DNA from: Branchiostoma floridae
Lineage: Eukaryota; Chordata; Leptocardii; Amphioxiformes; Branchiostomatidae
Length of the DNA: 64,000 nt
Assembly (NCBI RefSeq): GCF_000003815.2
Contig: NC_049982.1
Span: 20,215,245 to 20,279,244, forward strand
Reading direction: 5' to 3'
The translations under genes were made by a program, and so were the position numbers. Position 1 is the first letter of the stretch, and every line of letters begins with the position of its first letter. Under the pieces are notes generated by a model. The model saw only the letters and a program-made list of their open reading frames with translations, searched no databases and was not told the DNA's origin. This document shows, in pieces, positions 33,013-44,900 of the stretch.

Positions 33013-33525
33013 TCCCTACCTGTAGCCAGTGTTGAGGTTTTGAGTGAGCAAATAGAAACCAATGCCAATCCATGTTACGTGTAGATGCAATGGAGGGGAC
33101 ATTTCTGGCGACGAGGGGCGGAATGGATACTCTCCCCAACGAAGTTTTGTGTTGAAGCAAGATGTCTGCAACAGGTCATCAGCACCAAATTCCCGGCAGG
33201 TAAACCGAATATGCAACATATTTAGGGTACCAAGAACGAGTTGAAGCAGTTCTGTACATGTAGCGATCTTTGGCTGGGGTAGGGATTTCAAAAGTTTTCT
33301 GCAGCATTCCGCCACATCTGTTGCAGAAAGGTCATATTTTGGGACACGGATGTTTCTCCGAAAAAAATGTGTCTGAAACGGCGCGCCATTTCCTGGAACG
33401 TCGCTGGATGTTCCTTTTCGAATCCTAAATATAGAATATCTGTGTTTTTGTACCAGGACTTCTTGAATACTAGTCGAATCGTTTGACCTCTGTCCTCTTA
33501 GTTGTGTCCCCCCACCCACCCCCAT
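33013..33525 (-). CDS. Hypothetical minus-strand exon or degenerate gene (169 codons)
   Basis: ATG at 33525 has an in-frame TGA just upstream. The frame is open to GGCTACAG|GTAGGG, a usable donor (phase 2), and includes SLPQPKIATCTELLQLVLG. In the first half a second frame, containing EKEHPATFQEMARRF and NMTFLQQMWRNA, looks at least as protein-like and stops near 33280. The picture fits either a real exon or a frameshifted relic. No family recognised. Donor phase 2 is compatible with the exon at 30919-31052. Confidence 0.33.
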
Positions 33526-33544
33526 TGTGTGTCCTCAGATATTA

Positions 33545-33690
33545 GTGTACCAAGCTGGGGACAACTCACACATGCAGGGGTATGGGTGTGTATAAGCTGG
33601 GGACAGTTCACACGTGCATGGGGTATAGGTGTGTATTATACTGGGGACATGCATGGGTGTGTATTCAGCTGGGGATAGTTTGTACATGCA
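33545..33690 (+). repeat. Diverged minisatellite, about 45-bp unit
   Basis: About four decaying copies of AGCTGGGGACA...TGCATGGGTATGGGTGTGTAT. Confidence 0.65.
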
Positions 33691-33720
33691 GATCTTGTTC
33701 ATACAAATCTGGGGATAGGG

Positions 33721-33894
33721 TAATCTCCAAGCAGATCTTATGGTAGCATGAGGTAGTATCAAAAGCTGGAGGAGTGAAGCTGGCCTAGGATTGTGTATGC
33801 TCCGGTGTCTGTCTGACTCCCTTTGGCCCGCTATGCACATTGGCCAGCTTTGATACTATCTTATGGTACTGTTGCAGGATCTGCTTGGAGATTA
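33721..33894. mobile_element. MITE with TAATCTCCAAGCAGATC ends, 174 bp
   Basis: TAATCTCCAAGCAGATC and GATCTGCTTGGAGATTA are perfect 17-bp inverted repeats. A second inner pair (GTATCAAAAGCTGG / CCAGCTTTGATAC) extends the hairpin. Confidence 0.8.
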
Positions 33895-34239
33895 GGGATA
33901 GAGCATACATTACCAGGGCTGTCTCCAGGACCTACTCCTCCATCCAGAATAGAGAAGATAGCTTGTTGGGACAGACAGGATATGAAATTGCTGTGTTTTT
34001 GTAAGCTTAACATAACAAACAGATGTAACAATGCAAATAAACAAGATGAGTTTTCCAAACAATGAGTTAGGTGTAAAAAATTCAAAGCTGGAGACAGCCC
34101 TGGCATGCATGTAGGTGTACGAGTGTGTACTGTCTGAGCTGTTAGGCAAGTTCATGTTCTCATCTTTTTACCACAAATACAAGCAAGGGAGTAGGACCAT
34201 GTGCATGAATGGGTGGATCCGTGTTTCAAGGAATTATCT

Positions 34240-34645
34240 CAGTACCTTTGACTTGCTAAAAACGGCTCAGACTCATGGACTCTAACTAAATCCCTGTCCA
34301 AGAAACTGGACGGAAACTACACTTGTCTGCTTTGTTTTGCTATAAATGTACCTTGGCAGAGCCATATCAGAAACAAAAAACTCTACAATGGACTACCCTT
34401 GATCTCTAGAACTATCCAGAATAGAAGACTGACTCTAGCTGGCCATGTAGCATGTCATGAGGAGATGGCTGCCAAAAGTTCTCCTCTGGCAACCTGACAT
34501 AAAAAGGAAAGGGACGACCGAACCTGACACTTAAGAAAGTATTGGCAGAGGAGGTTGGTCTAAACAACCACAACCTGCTAGTCGCCATGCTAGATAGAGA
34601 TGCATGGTCTGACATCATAAATGGCATCTCTTAGCTGAACTGAAC
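34240..34645 (+). pseudogene. 3' fragment of a non-LTR retrotransposon (LINE) polymerase ORF
   Basis: From about 34275 it reads WTLTKSLSKKLDG, NKKLYNGLP and RTIQNRRLTLAGHVACH. This is the conserved region after the reverse-transcriptase domain of many invertebrate LINEs. It then breaks at stops and frameshifts. The end carries a short CTGAACTGAACTGAACT tail, usual for some LINE 3' ends. It is 5'-truncated and inactive. Confidence 0.8.
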
Positions 34646-34880
34646 TGAACTTGACTTACCAACCAAAAGGACAGTCTTGCTGGTACTCATAGGTAATGGA
34701 GCAAGTTTTGTGCTGGCACTTTGTATCACTTATCAGTAAGCCTGTAAGGTCATAAATCTGTCTGGATATGCAGCTTGTACTCTTTAGTAAAAACCTGGTG
34801 TATCATGCCATGAGGCCGTTTATTGGATAGTCTTTACAAAAAACAATCACATGTAGACATCTAAATAGACAAAAAAAGAT

Positions 34881-35121
34881 GAACATGTTAGGATGTTCAA
34901 CCAGTTCTTCAAGTTAGATGTACTTGTATTGAATTGTCTCTGCCAGTTTAAATAAACTAGGAAAACTGGTTGAACATGTAAAGATGTTCAACTGGTTTAT
35001 CTAGTTAGATATACTTGTATTTTTATAAACTAGGAAAACCAGTTGAACATGTATGGATGATCAACTGGTTTTTCCAGTTAGATGTACTCTACTTGTATTG
35101 AATTGTCTCTGTCAGTTTATT
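34881..35121 (+). repeat. Three-copy tandem repeat just upstream of the zinc-finger gene
   Basis: Units start at 34881, 34972 and 35045. Each begins GAACATGT, then a GGATGTTCAACTGGTT-like stretch and AGTTAGATGTACTTGTATT. Unit lengths differ by small deletions. Confidence 0.8.
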
Positions 35122-35294
35122 CTAGTGACGCTGAACACTGGTAAGAGTGATGGCTGTGACTTAGTCTGGAGATGTAGAGATTGAATTGTATTTGAATATT
35201 GTTAACATAGATGGCTAACTTTCTAACTAACTAGAATTATGTAGACATATGTGTAAATGTAGTATCCTTCTACTACTGTGTTTAATTGCTTCAG

Positions 35295-38200
35295 ACACTT
35301 CCATACCAGTCTGAAATTGACTTTCTGGTCACTTCCAGGAGAAAACCAACATCTCCGCTCCAAGTTTAAATCTTCTGCGGATGTCATTGAACAGCAGGCG
35401 ACAAAACCGACATGTCCGTCCTCCAACACGACAGCACCGAGCTGTGCCTTCAGCTGTCTGGCAAGTCAGACCAGCCACAGAAGATCTACAAGCTGAAGAG
35501 TAAAGCGGAGAATATAACGCTCTTCAAACCATCGGGATGTAAGAAGAAAGCCCGCAAGCTCTATGCCTGTAGTCTCTGCTCCTTTAGCTCTAATATCTCT
35601 GAACAGCTGCATAAGCATGTTGCAGAAAAACATGGCGGCGCCTCTTACTCCGAGCAGCGCTACTTGTGCGGGGTCTGCGAGCAGAAGTTTGTCTACATTG
35701 GCCCCATGAAAATCCACATGCGGAGCCATACCAACGAACGACCGTTCAAATGTCCACAGTGTTCTTATGCTGGGTGAGTAATACTGTACATGTATTTATA
35801 CTATGTTATAGAATTGTACAAAAGTATAGTTCAGAACAGCTTTGCAAAATTAATTTGTTTTCCAGTTTGTTTCAGTATGATAACATAAACTTGACTTTGT
35901 GAGAATACAAGACAACATTTTTATTCAAGTATCTACCGCTCTATTGACCAGTAGTACAGCCTTTCTCAGCATGAATGACCATAGGCTTTGGACATGTGAC
36001 GGTACAGAACTTTGTGGTTGAATGTTTTGGGGGTTCTTGATATGTGTTGACAGCTTCTATCCCAAATGTGTAAATGAAAGGTTATTGTGGTAAGCTGAGA
36101 GGATGTGTGATTTGTGTACCCACAGTAAAACTCAGTCAGCCCTCTCCAACCATGTGAGGATGCACACAGGAGAGAAACCCTGGACCTGTGAGCACTGCGG
36201 ACGTGACTTCACCCGGTTAGACAGCATGAAGCGCCACATCAGCGCACACCACACAGGGCACAGGCCTTTCAAGTAAGGTTCCACAAGTATTACTATCCAT
36301 TGCACACATATGCCTGGGCAATGGGGTTGGGCTATAAACAGTTTGCACAGTAACTGATTGAAGTGTTATTCTGAGAGTTTTCTGGAATGTGTGTGCATTA
36401 TTGTTGTAAGCTAAAGAGTTAGGCAACTTTGTGTTGTAAGACAACTTTGTGTCTGAACTTTTTTTTTCTCCGATTTTGCATAGGTGCAACATGTGTTCGT
36501 ATGCAAGCGTGACGCAGAATTCCCTGAAACTACACATCCTTGCCAAACACAAGAAGGAGAAACCCTACAAGTGTGCCCAGTGTGATTTTTCCACATGCTA
36601 CAAGGCGGACCTGTCTGTGCACGAGCGGTCCCACACTGGTGTCAAACCCTACATGTGCCCCCACTGCACCTACGCCAGCTCCAACAGTAGTGACCTGGTC
36701 AAACATGTGCGCAGACACACCGGAGATAGACTCTTCAAGTGCAGGTACTCCTGGGGGTTTGGAATTCTTTTTACTTAGTTCAGTGCTGCTCTGTAATTTG
36801 TCGATTAATTGATAGATAGCTTCTTAGCATTTACCTGGTCAACTTGAAACTTAACTATGGTAGTCTTAGCATTACATACCTGTAATGCACAGATGCTTGA
36901 GCATACTTTTGATGAAATATTCAAGTGTTATTCACCACATTATTTTGTGCACAGACATTGTGACTACACCTCGACAGAGAAGCAGACAGTTGAGGTCCAT
37001 GAGAGAGGCAGTCACTCCAACCTTCGCCCCTTCCAGTGTCCACACTGCCCCTACCGCACTGCGTACCAGAGCCACCTGCCGCGCCATATCCAAGTAAGTC
37101 AAAAGCTGAGTGTTACCTGGTCAGTTCTGGTTGAAAATGGATGTGTCTGTTCTGTTCTTCTTTATTGCAAGCTTGCATGTTACACTGTACATAAGTCATG
37201 GTGCTTGTAACAAAGAAAACTTGAATTACCATATTTTTGACCTAGCCTTACAATTACTAGTATCAAAACCAAGATTATTAGCCTTTCATGTAGTTTTTGC
37301 TCGTTATTTCCGTAAGCAGTGTCTTACAACCTTGATGTTCTAGGGATGGCAGTGGTTACATTGTTTTTCTTGTTGCAGCGTATCCATGTAGAAGGCAGGA
37401 CTGCCCGGAATGCGAAGAATGGCTCTCGCAAGGTTATGAAGTCCCACAGCCAAGAAACCATCCTCGCCTTGCAGAAGCTGAAGAGACTGAACTCCACAGA
37501 TGTAGACTCAACATCTAATGCCAGTTTTTCGACAGGTAGGTAATCATTTTACCTATGTTAGGGACAAATGCAATGTAATTTACAGTACTTGGGATACCAG
37601 TGTACAAGATAGCAGAACTTACATTTATTATGATACCTTGTACAACATCTGACTGACCAAAATATTGAAACAACCTCACTGATTTTGATAACTTTTCTAC
37701 ATCATATTCATAATTTGAATCTACCTCCAAACTAGATATATTACACTGCACAATGATATTTACAGTGCATGGAAGCAACTTTGCTGTGTCTGGTAACTAT
37801 ATTCTGCAGCTAGGGAGTTTTCAGTAGGCTACCAGAAATTGGTGGACTTTTGTGGCTTGTTCTTGCATTTCTTTCACCAATGCTAAAATGTGAAGAAAAA
37901 AATGATCCTAGAATGTTTAATTTAGTTGCAAATGTCAATATGATGGGACATTTCTAGATTCAGAATACATGTGCCAAACTCCTACAATAATCCCCTTTAA
38001 CCTAACACTTTCATCTGTAGACACAGATACTGAGGACCAAAAAACAACCATCTGTCCCAAGAATGACACAACCACAACAGATGAGAAAAGCATCGCCCCA
38101 CACCCCAACTTGTGGGTTCCAGGCTTTCCCAGCCCTGTCAAGGCTCAGCCTGTGGAACCTGCAGTGAAGAGGGAAAGGGAACATCCATTCTTCAACATTA

Positions 38201-38463
38201 ACTGGATGAGAGAACACTGGAATAATGGGGATGGTGCAGATGCTGCTGTGGAGGGTGGAGCAGTCGAGAGGAATTGTTGGGACAACCTGGAACGGGTTAG
38301 GGAGGAAATTACTTCAGTGAAGGACATTGAAGAAGGGAGCATAGAAGTTAAGAATGAAGAACCAATAGTGAAGAATACAGACGGTGACTATGTGTGTATC
38401 TACTGTGACCGTTCCTTCACGGACAAAAACATGTGGACCCAGCATATCAGTCGCCATAAGTGA
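35295..38463 (+). CDS. C2H2 zinc-finger protein, 502 residues, six exons
   Basis: Probable sequence-specific DNA-binding nuclear protein. Coding parts are 35412-35773, 36126-36272, 36484-36744, 36955-37093, 37379-37535 and 38021-38463; all junctions are GT-AG and phases close (1509 nt including TGA). The start ATG 35412 is preceded by an in-frame TGA within the same exon, and 35295-35411 is 5' UTR. Nine C2H2 fingers form the middle (YACSLCSF, YLCGVCEQ, FKCPQCSY, WTCEHCGR, FKCNMCSY, YKCAQCDF, YMCPHCTY, FKCRHCDY, FQCPHCPY), joined by TGEKP-like linkers (HTGEKPW, HTGVKPY). A basic stretch (RTARNAKNGSRKVM) follows, then an acidic region and a tenth finger (YVCIYCDRSF...HISRHK) at the very C-terminus. 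Finger spacing resembles animal ZFP64-like proteins, but no orthology is claimed. Confidence 0.94.
35412..35773 (+). CDS. Zinc-finger gene exon 1 (start, fingers 1-2, part of 3)
   Basis: The N-terminal 50 residues carry no domain. Finger 1 (CSLC...HVAEKH, H-x4-H), finger 2 (CGVC...HMRSH) and the CPQC half of finger 3 follow. Donor GCTGG|GTGAGT splits a Gly codon (phase 2). Confidence 0.92.
36126..36272 (+). CDS. Zinc-finger gene exon 2 (rest of finger 3, finger 4)
   Basis: Acceptor TACCCACAG. Completes KTQSALSNHVRMHTGEKPW, then CEHCGRDFTRLDSMKRHISAHH. Donor TTCAA|GTAAGG, phase 2. Confidence 0.93.
36484..36744 (+). CDS. Zinc-finger gene exon 3 (fingers 5-7)
   Basis: Acceptor TTGCATAG. Three fingers, CNMC, CAQC and CPHC, the last with HVRRHTGDR. 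Ends FKC-R with donor TGCAG|GTACTC, inside finger 8. Confidence 0.94.
36955..37093 (+). CDS. Zinc-finger gene exon 4 (finger 8 and most of 9)
   Basis: Acceptor TTGTGCACAG. HCDYTSTEKQTVEVHERGSH completes finger 8; CPHCPYRTAYQSHLPRHIQ starts finger 9. Donor CAA|GTAAGT, phase 0. Confidence 0.93.
37379..37535 (+). CDS. Zinc-finger gene exon 5 (last His of finger 9, basic region)
   Basis: Acceptor TTGTTGCAG. RIH supplies the final zinc ligand of finger 9. A basic, Ser/Thr-rich linker follows. Donor GACAG|GTAGGT, phase 1. Confidence 0.9.
38021..38463 (+). CDS. Zinc-finger gene terminal exon (acidic region, finger 10)
   Basis: Acceptor TTTCATCTGTAG. Thr/Asp-rich start, Pro-rich middle (PHPNLWVPGFPSPVKAQP), glutamate-rich segment, then the isolated finger CIYC...HISRH, and TGA two codons after its last histidine. 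This is the gene's end. Confidence 0.92.
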
Positions 38464-41300
38464 ATGTCAATTTCATTATGATGATACTGATTACAGCATT
38501 CAAAATGTGAAAAAGTCATTTTGATTTACCTCATTCAGGGCTCGAAATTCATTTCTGGGATTAGGTGCACTGGTGTACCCAGCTTAAAGAATTGGGTGCA
38601 CCAAAAAATGTTTGGGTGCACCACTTAAATTTAGGTAATAACCTAATAATACATCTTAGTTACAAGCTATCAAATTCTCAAACAAGTACCATGACAGACA
38701 TTTCTGTTATCTTTCTAACACTTAGATGTCAAGAATATGATGTATACTAGTATACTTTGATATCTTTACATACATAAACCTAAGAAAATATTTGGGTGCA
38801 CCCTGTGAACCCACAGAAAATAATTGGGTGCACAGCTCTAATTTTGGGTGCACCTGGGTGCACATGCACCCAGTATTTCGAGCCCTGTCATTTCTTTTGA
38901 CTATGTTGCAAGAAACACCAGACTTTTTAAGCAAAAGGGAATTTTTCCTCTCTCAGCTGTATGTTTTCACTTTGTTTCAAATACACTACTTGAATTCTAG
39001 TCCTTTGAGGATTCCTAAAGGAGTAACTGGTCCTTGATGGTCCTGTTAACATTTGTGAGCTTCAAAGTACAAATTGCATGAGTTGCAGAGGTGAAATTTC
39101 AATCTTCCAGTGCTCCAAACAATATTTCCAAAGGGCTTTGAACAAAATTTGAGAAACCCAATTTCATGATTCCCAAATTCTGTACTGTGATATGTGCCAT
39201 AATGTGTATGTAATAATCTGTTGGTGTGGGCGATTGGCGGATGTTTGAAGGAGAGTTGATATTTTATGAATTCTAATTTTAAGACAAAACAGCAAAATCA
39301 CATGTCTTCCACTCCTACATACAGGAGAAGTGCCTTGCTGTTAATTTTTATTTTGTTCAGTTAGATTTTTGATATTTCTTTGTGGAGGAGGCAATGTTTT
39401 AATTGCATAACTTTGTTAAGTAAACAAGAAAAATGCTAGAAGTTGTAAATGAGTTTTTATGATTTATGGTGTGTGAATAGATGTGTTGAGGGGTTCAATC
39501 AATTATCCTATAATTGACAATGTCCTTCTTTCAAGCTACAGGCAGACAGGCAACTTGAGTATTATCCAAATACAATGTATAGGGGAATAAGCACAAAGAG
39601 GGGCATACAGCAAAGTTTACATTGTAGTTATTTAATTTTTTTATCATTTTTGGTGCTTTGTATTGATATACTTTTGAGATGTTGGGTTCTCTGTAACTTA
39701 CATCCTTGCTTAGTCTTGAAAAGAACAAGTTAATATTAACTGGATAAATGAAATTTATGCACTAGTGTATTGATATACAGTGTACACAGCAAAATCCCAA
39801 AAGTCTTCCATGTGTATTAAACAAGTGCCTTGATATAGTATCAATTGAATACCTTGTATATAAATTTTCATATTTCCTGTAGATCATTGTAAATCATGTT
39901 GAATACAATTTGTGCCTTAGCAAAAATTTGCAAGGAAAAACTAGTAGCATATTGTAGCAGTAGAAGATATTTCAGAATGTGTGGTTGGTAAATTTTGCTA
40001 TAAAAGTTATTTTGGTAGGTAATATGTTTATACAATGTACTCGTAGTAGATCTAAGATATAATCATTAATGTTAATTAGGTAAATCTGCGCGAAAGCCAG
40101 AGGCAGAAAAATTCAGACAGGGATTGCCTTCCCATCGAATGGTGTTATGTGTAGTATTATAAATACATGTAGTATTTTTGTAGTTAAAATGTGGTAGTTT
40201 CATATCATGAAACTAATGTCTAAGATATTTAACATAGAAATCAACCAAATATTAGCAAGTAGAAAAATCATGTTGTAGGAAATATTTGACCGATACATGC
40301 ATATGTTCATAGTGGACAGTATATCTTATATTGTACAAGAAACTGACATTGCCACAGTAGAGGAATAGTGGTCATTCTACATAATGTAAAAGGGTTATTC
40401 ACTTGTGATAAGGCCTTATTAACTATTGAAAGACCAAAATTGGATTTGTATTATCTTTAACTTTTAAATTTGATATGACCCATTATGTTTAAGTCTAAGT
40501 GGGAAAGCAAGAAAATTTACAAAATACAATTTTGTATCAATGAAATCTGTTTCAATTACAGATAGCTTTTGTTGCACAATGGTAGCTGCTGCAATGAAAA
40601 TGTAAAACAGAAAAATACGAGCATTAATAATAACCAGGGACAACAGAGGATTCCTGGATACTACATGTATGGAGATTGTGGTAATGCTGCTTCAGAAGTG
40701 CCTTCACAACTGCAGTCATGTCTCCAGTAGATCTGTATGAGAGATGCTGTTAAGGGCCTGACAGAACAAAGTTGCCATAAGTCTTTGTCTAAGACTGTTT
40801 ATATACTAGAAGTTGCCATATTGACTGTTAGTGTATGTTTACATTCTTGTAGTGGACTTCATTACAATACTAACGTTAGTATACTGCGGTGTTTCAACTG
40901 TGCAAAAGCCTCCTTTCCACTCTTACTGTGACATCACTAAATATGCAGTACTAGTAGTTAGTGGATTTATTTAGTAATTCCTGGTATGGTACTGTTCCTA
41001 ATAAATGTATTTCAATAATATGTGATATATTTGTCAATGATATAGAAGTGCTACATACATGGTATGTATCTTTAGTATACTATTATTATTTAGACTGATT
41101 ATCTATGGGTAGTTTTACTTCTTGTGTCTACCTCTATCTTATGCCGAGGTGAGACCTGTAACTTCTTCCATCCTTCTTTTGTGTAGAAATTGCTTCAAAA
41201 TATGTTGGGAAAATTTTATTATGAAATAGTATTTTTCTTCATGTTTAAAACTTTATTTAAAAGTAGGAAATTCTGTTTCCTAGTTCAACGCAACTGTCAA
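38464..41300 (+). other. Zinc-finger gene 3' flank with candidate poly(A) signals
   Basis: No AATAAA with a good context lies close to the stop. The first clear one is at 41000 (CCTAATAAATG), with another at about 42165. If 41000 is used, the 3' UTR is about 2.5 kb and contains the transposon at 38536-38887. AT-rich, no coding signal. Confidence 0.4.
38536..38887. mobile_element. CAGGG-type DNA transposon with iterated GGGTGCACC, 352 bp
   Basis: Termini CAGGGCTCGAAATTC and GTATTTCGAGCCCTG, with 5-bp duplication TCATT (38531-38535, 38888-38892). GGTGCA occurs three times in the left arm and four times in the right arm in one orientation, then inverted (ATGCACCC) beside the right terminus. It is the same subfamily as 52889-53213, in opposite orientation. 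Confidence 0.85.
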
Positions 41301-41354
41301 TTTATCATATTTCATGACCGATTGTAGTTTGTAAGCAAGGATAGAATTTGATGC

Positions 41355-41790
41355 TTGCATTTATAATTCTTGCAATTCTAGTGTGCGTGTAGTTTGCAAA
41401 TGTATAATTTGAATTTCATAAGTTTAGTGCTTTCTATTTGATGCTTGCAATTCTAGTGTCGATGTAGTTTGCAAATGTATAATTTAGATTGCACAATTTT
41501 AGTGCTTCCGATTTAATGCTTGGAATTATATAGTGTACCTGTATTTTGCAAATGTATAATTTGTATTTCATATTCATTTCTAGTGTACATGTAGTTTGCA
41601 AGTGTATAATTTAAATTTCATAATTTAAATTTCTTCCTATTCAATGCTTGCCATTGTAGTGTACCTGTAGTTTTAAAATGTATGATTTGAATTTCATAAT
41701 TTTAGTGCTTCCTATTCAATGCTTGTAACTCTAGTGTACCTGTAGTTTTAAAATGTATTTGAATTTCATAGTCAATTTTAGTGCTTCCAA
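41355..41790 (+). repeat. Tandem repeat, about 80-bp unit, five to six diverged copies
   Basis: Recurring core CTAGTGT.C.TGTAGTTT, AAATGTATAATTTGAATTTC and TTAGTGCTTCC.ATT.AATGC. Lies just beyond the candidate poly(A) signal at 41000. Confidence 0.8.
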
Positions 41791-42479
41791 AGTTGCCTTT
41801 AAAACAGTGTCACTTATGAGTGTGTGATGTTCGACTGGCAAAATTCATCCAAGCTCACACAGACTTGGTTAATAATATGGATGACATCCACTTGCATCTA
41901 AATGTATTTTTCCAAGGAAATCATTCGCCATTGGACTCGAAGAATATCCATAGATGTCTTGCATGCTGGCAGGATTGGTTGGGATAAGCAGCTAGATTTC
42001 AAGTATATTTTGAAATGTGGAAAGCTTTTTCTCTCATACTCGCATATATGTCCAGATGATGTCATCCATAACATCAATTCACCTTGGCCTAATGTGACCT
42101 TACAGATGTGATTCTTAGATATGTAGTGCATTTTTTAGCAGAGTTGGTGTAGGGCTCCACTGGAAATAAAAGTGCTCCAATTTACAACTAGTTTCAGGTG
42201 TGTTTTAATGCCTGTTTTTGCATTTATCTGTTTTCCCCTAACTGTTTTAAGTGCTTTCCAAATAAGATCTTCATTTGCATAATTGATATCTTTCCACATT
42301 TCTCTCTTTCTCAGTTACCAATGTGACAAGTTTTATGGTCCTATCATAGAATACTGTGGATTTATAAACTTTTTTTATTGATATGGTAATATTAAAACTG
42401 TTGGTTTGCATAGAATGTATCTTAATATGTAAGTCATTACTTGGGCTATCTGCATGCCAAGTATAATGATGATCCATCA

Positions 42480-42830
42480 ACACTTGAGTTATTCTCGCCT
42501 GTAAACAAACAAAACCAGCCCCTATCGTTCCAAAAAAGCCGCTATAAGGGGGCCCAAACTTGCTGCACATACTGCTTGCCCCAAAGGCTATCTATCACTA
42601 AACATCATGACCACAGCATATCCAGAACACAAGATTTCAAAACTGAAAGTTCCACTGCAGTATCTTGGAAGTCCACTAGGGGGCCCACTGTTGAATTTGA
42701 CCTTCAATTTCCTAGCACCTGCAGACCAAATATCATACATACAAGGCTTCTGGGATTATATTGTTCACAGACAGACAAACACACCAAAACATAACACTCT
42801 TGGCGATGGTACTAATGATCCTGTTCACAT
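42480..42830 (+). repeat. Dispersed repeat also present at 55290-55560
   Basis: Shared landmarks in order: TTCCAAAAA.GC.GCT, GGCTATCTA, ATCATGACCA and TGTCCAGAACA..AG..GTCA. No terminal repeats found, so the class is unknown. Confidence 0.55.
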
Positions 42831-43019
42831 TCAATATGAGAATAAAAACATAAACACAATACTGGGATTCCAGCCATCCTTCTAGTAGTTTTGATACCAG
42901 ATTATCATTTGATAGTTAACTATTTTCTCATACGTTCTTGTCAAAACTCTTTCTGAACAGATACCAGTGATTTCTTGAAGTTATCAAAATTAGACCTACA
43001 TTTGTAGAGGCATTGATCT

Positions 43020-43212
43020 CTGGTGGTGCGGTGGTGTATTGTCCCATGGTCTATTACGCCACCTTGTGATATTTATGAAAACTGCAGCGTCCGGCGCCCT
43101 GCGGGACAGTGCCCTGCCAGACCAGACGACCAGTTCCGACAACAAACACTACGGGCGGGACTGTCACGTCGGCTGGCGGTGTTGTAGGAATCTGGTGTTT
43201 TGCCGGCCACGA
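43020..43212 (+). promoter_or_regulatory. CpG-rich first exon/promoter of the right-hand plus-strand gene
   Basis: GC- and CpG-rich island (GCGTCCGGCGCCCTGCGG, GGGCGGGACTGTCACG) ending at a consensus donor CCACGA|GTGAGT at 43213. It is followed in order by spliceable exons at 44555, 50476 and 63577. No TATA box. The transcript start was not located. Confidence 0.45.
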
Positions 43213-44554
43213 GTGAGTTATACGGCGAACATCTCTACATGGTAAGCAGATTCCAGTTGTTACATGTAGTCTGCACAGAAGGGCCAAGTTTTGAAGTTTG
43301 CAGCGCGCAGCGAATTCAAACTTTGATCACTCGTGGTGTGTGGTCGACCGGTACTTTTCGGTGCCTTACTTGACCAATGATCCCGTTAGATCAGCACGGA
43401 TCAATGCCATAAATGTGAACTAACCGATGGTAGTAAAGGCTGGTCTGTAAGTAAAGACCTTAATTGCTACCTCAGCGTACTCAGCACAACAGTCAGCTTT
43501 AGATAACAGTTAGGGGAAAACCTACCGTTTAGACCGTTTTACAAGTCACTCTCTGTTGGGTGGGGGGCGTCATGTGTGTCAAATTTTGTCTGTAATGATT
43601 GTGCTGTAGAAATTTGTATACTGTTGCATAAAATTATAGTCTTCTAATGGTCAATATGAAACAGTTGGTCGTTGGCTATATCAATTCACATACGTGATCG
43701 CGTGATTTTGTCGACATTCATGTCACTGGTCGGTGTGTGTTGGGGGGGGGGGGTAGTCAACTCACAAGGGAAAGTTCATTTGTGTCTAAAGAAGGTTTCC
43801 ATGTAGCTGGAACCTCATCTGAGCAAAGAATTACATCATCGTGGAACATAGTGGTAATAGGATTGAAATTGTAAATGATCCAATCGATTGCTATTGTGTC
43901 TGAGAGACTGGGGCAAGAAAAAGACACACCCTCACCCCCTTCAGTTCACATAGTTCACACTGTGGGCCTGCATTTGAAATATACTATCCTTTGGAAATAC
44001 AATAAACCCCAGTGACAGTGTTCATTTCAGAATGATAAAGATAAAGCATTAATCTTCTTACCAGAATGGATACTAGTTTGATTTTGAAATTTAGTCATTT
44101 TGTATTTGGAAAAATTTCGTTTTAGTTTCATTTACTGATTTAGTAAGTAATCCACTGTGTTTGATTTGATATTCATCAGAATATGTCTGTTTACAATTAT
44201 CCTTTCCTTTAGTGACTTGTTTTGCCAAACAATGATAAAGATTGCACACTGTTTGTCCCATGTTTACGTGACGAGATTTCCTATAGTATGATAGAAAGCA
44301 TCTTTCAGCCACATTCCACTTTTATTTGCTAATTTTTATGTAAAAAAATTGTTTGGCAGGGAATCACAAAGTTTATATGTTTATCAGTCTTTGTTCTTGA
44401 TCTGAAGTGCTTTTAGTAAGAACAAACAGTCACAGTTCAATTAAGTCATATTATTACAAAATGTATACTATATACTGGTGACCATTTCCTGTTTGAATAT
44501 CTGAAGTACTGATAACTTAAACATACTAAAGTAACTGATTGATTACATTTTCAG

Positions 44555-44679
44555 TGGCTAGTGGAGTAGGAGAGCTTGATGACCAGACTGTGTAAGGCTG
44601 AGTTTGCAGAAGTGATTTTCTCAATGCTTCTTTCCCTTGTTGATGCCGTGACTGGTCTTTCCTTTGGAATTGAGCCCAG
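44555..44679 (+). other. Apparent non-coding second exon of the right-hand gene
   Basis: 125 nt between acceptor ACATTTTCAG and donor GAGCCCAG|GTGAGT. Stops occur in all plus-strand frames, so it would be 5' UTR. Only splice signals and position support it. Confidence 0.4.
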
Positions 44680-44819
44680 GTGAGTTGAACAGGTGAGAAC
44701 ACTTTATTGTAAGAACCCACTTATATTTTAGGGTCCGCAAATCATGATTCACCCAGGCCTAGGATTTTTAATTTTATTTTTTCTGGTATGAACAGTTCTT
44801 AGTTCTTGTAAGTTAAGAT

Positions 44820-44900
44820 CTATTTGGAAGGTACTAGTTTACTAGTACCTGGTAAGTCAAATCAAGGAGCTTTTAATTATAAAAGCTCCTTGGTCAAATC
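44820..44900. repeat. Two adjacent short palindromes
   Basis: GGTACTAGT-TT-ACTAGTACC and CAAGGAGCTTTTA-ATTA-TAAAAGCTCCTTG. AAAGCTCCTTGG also occurs at 32115 and, inverted, near 32200 and 59678. Confidence 0.7.

Noticed and set aside
42441-42794. 117-codon plus-strand frame
   Set aside because: Lies within a dispersed repeat also found at 55290-55560, where the frame is not kept.
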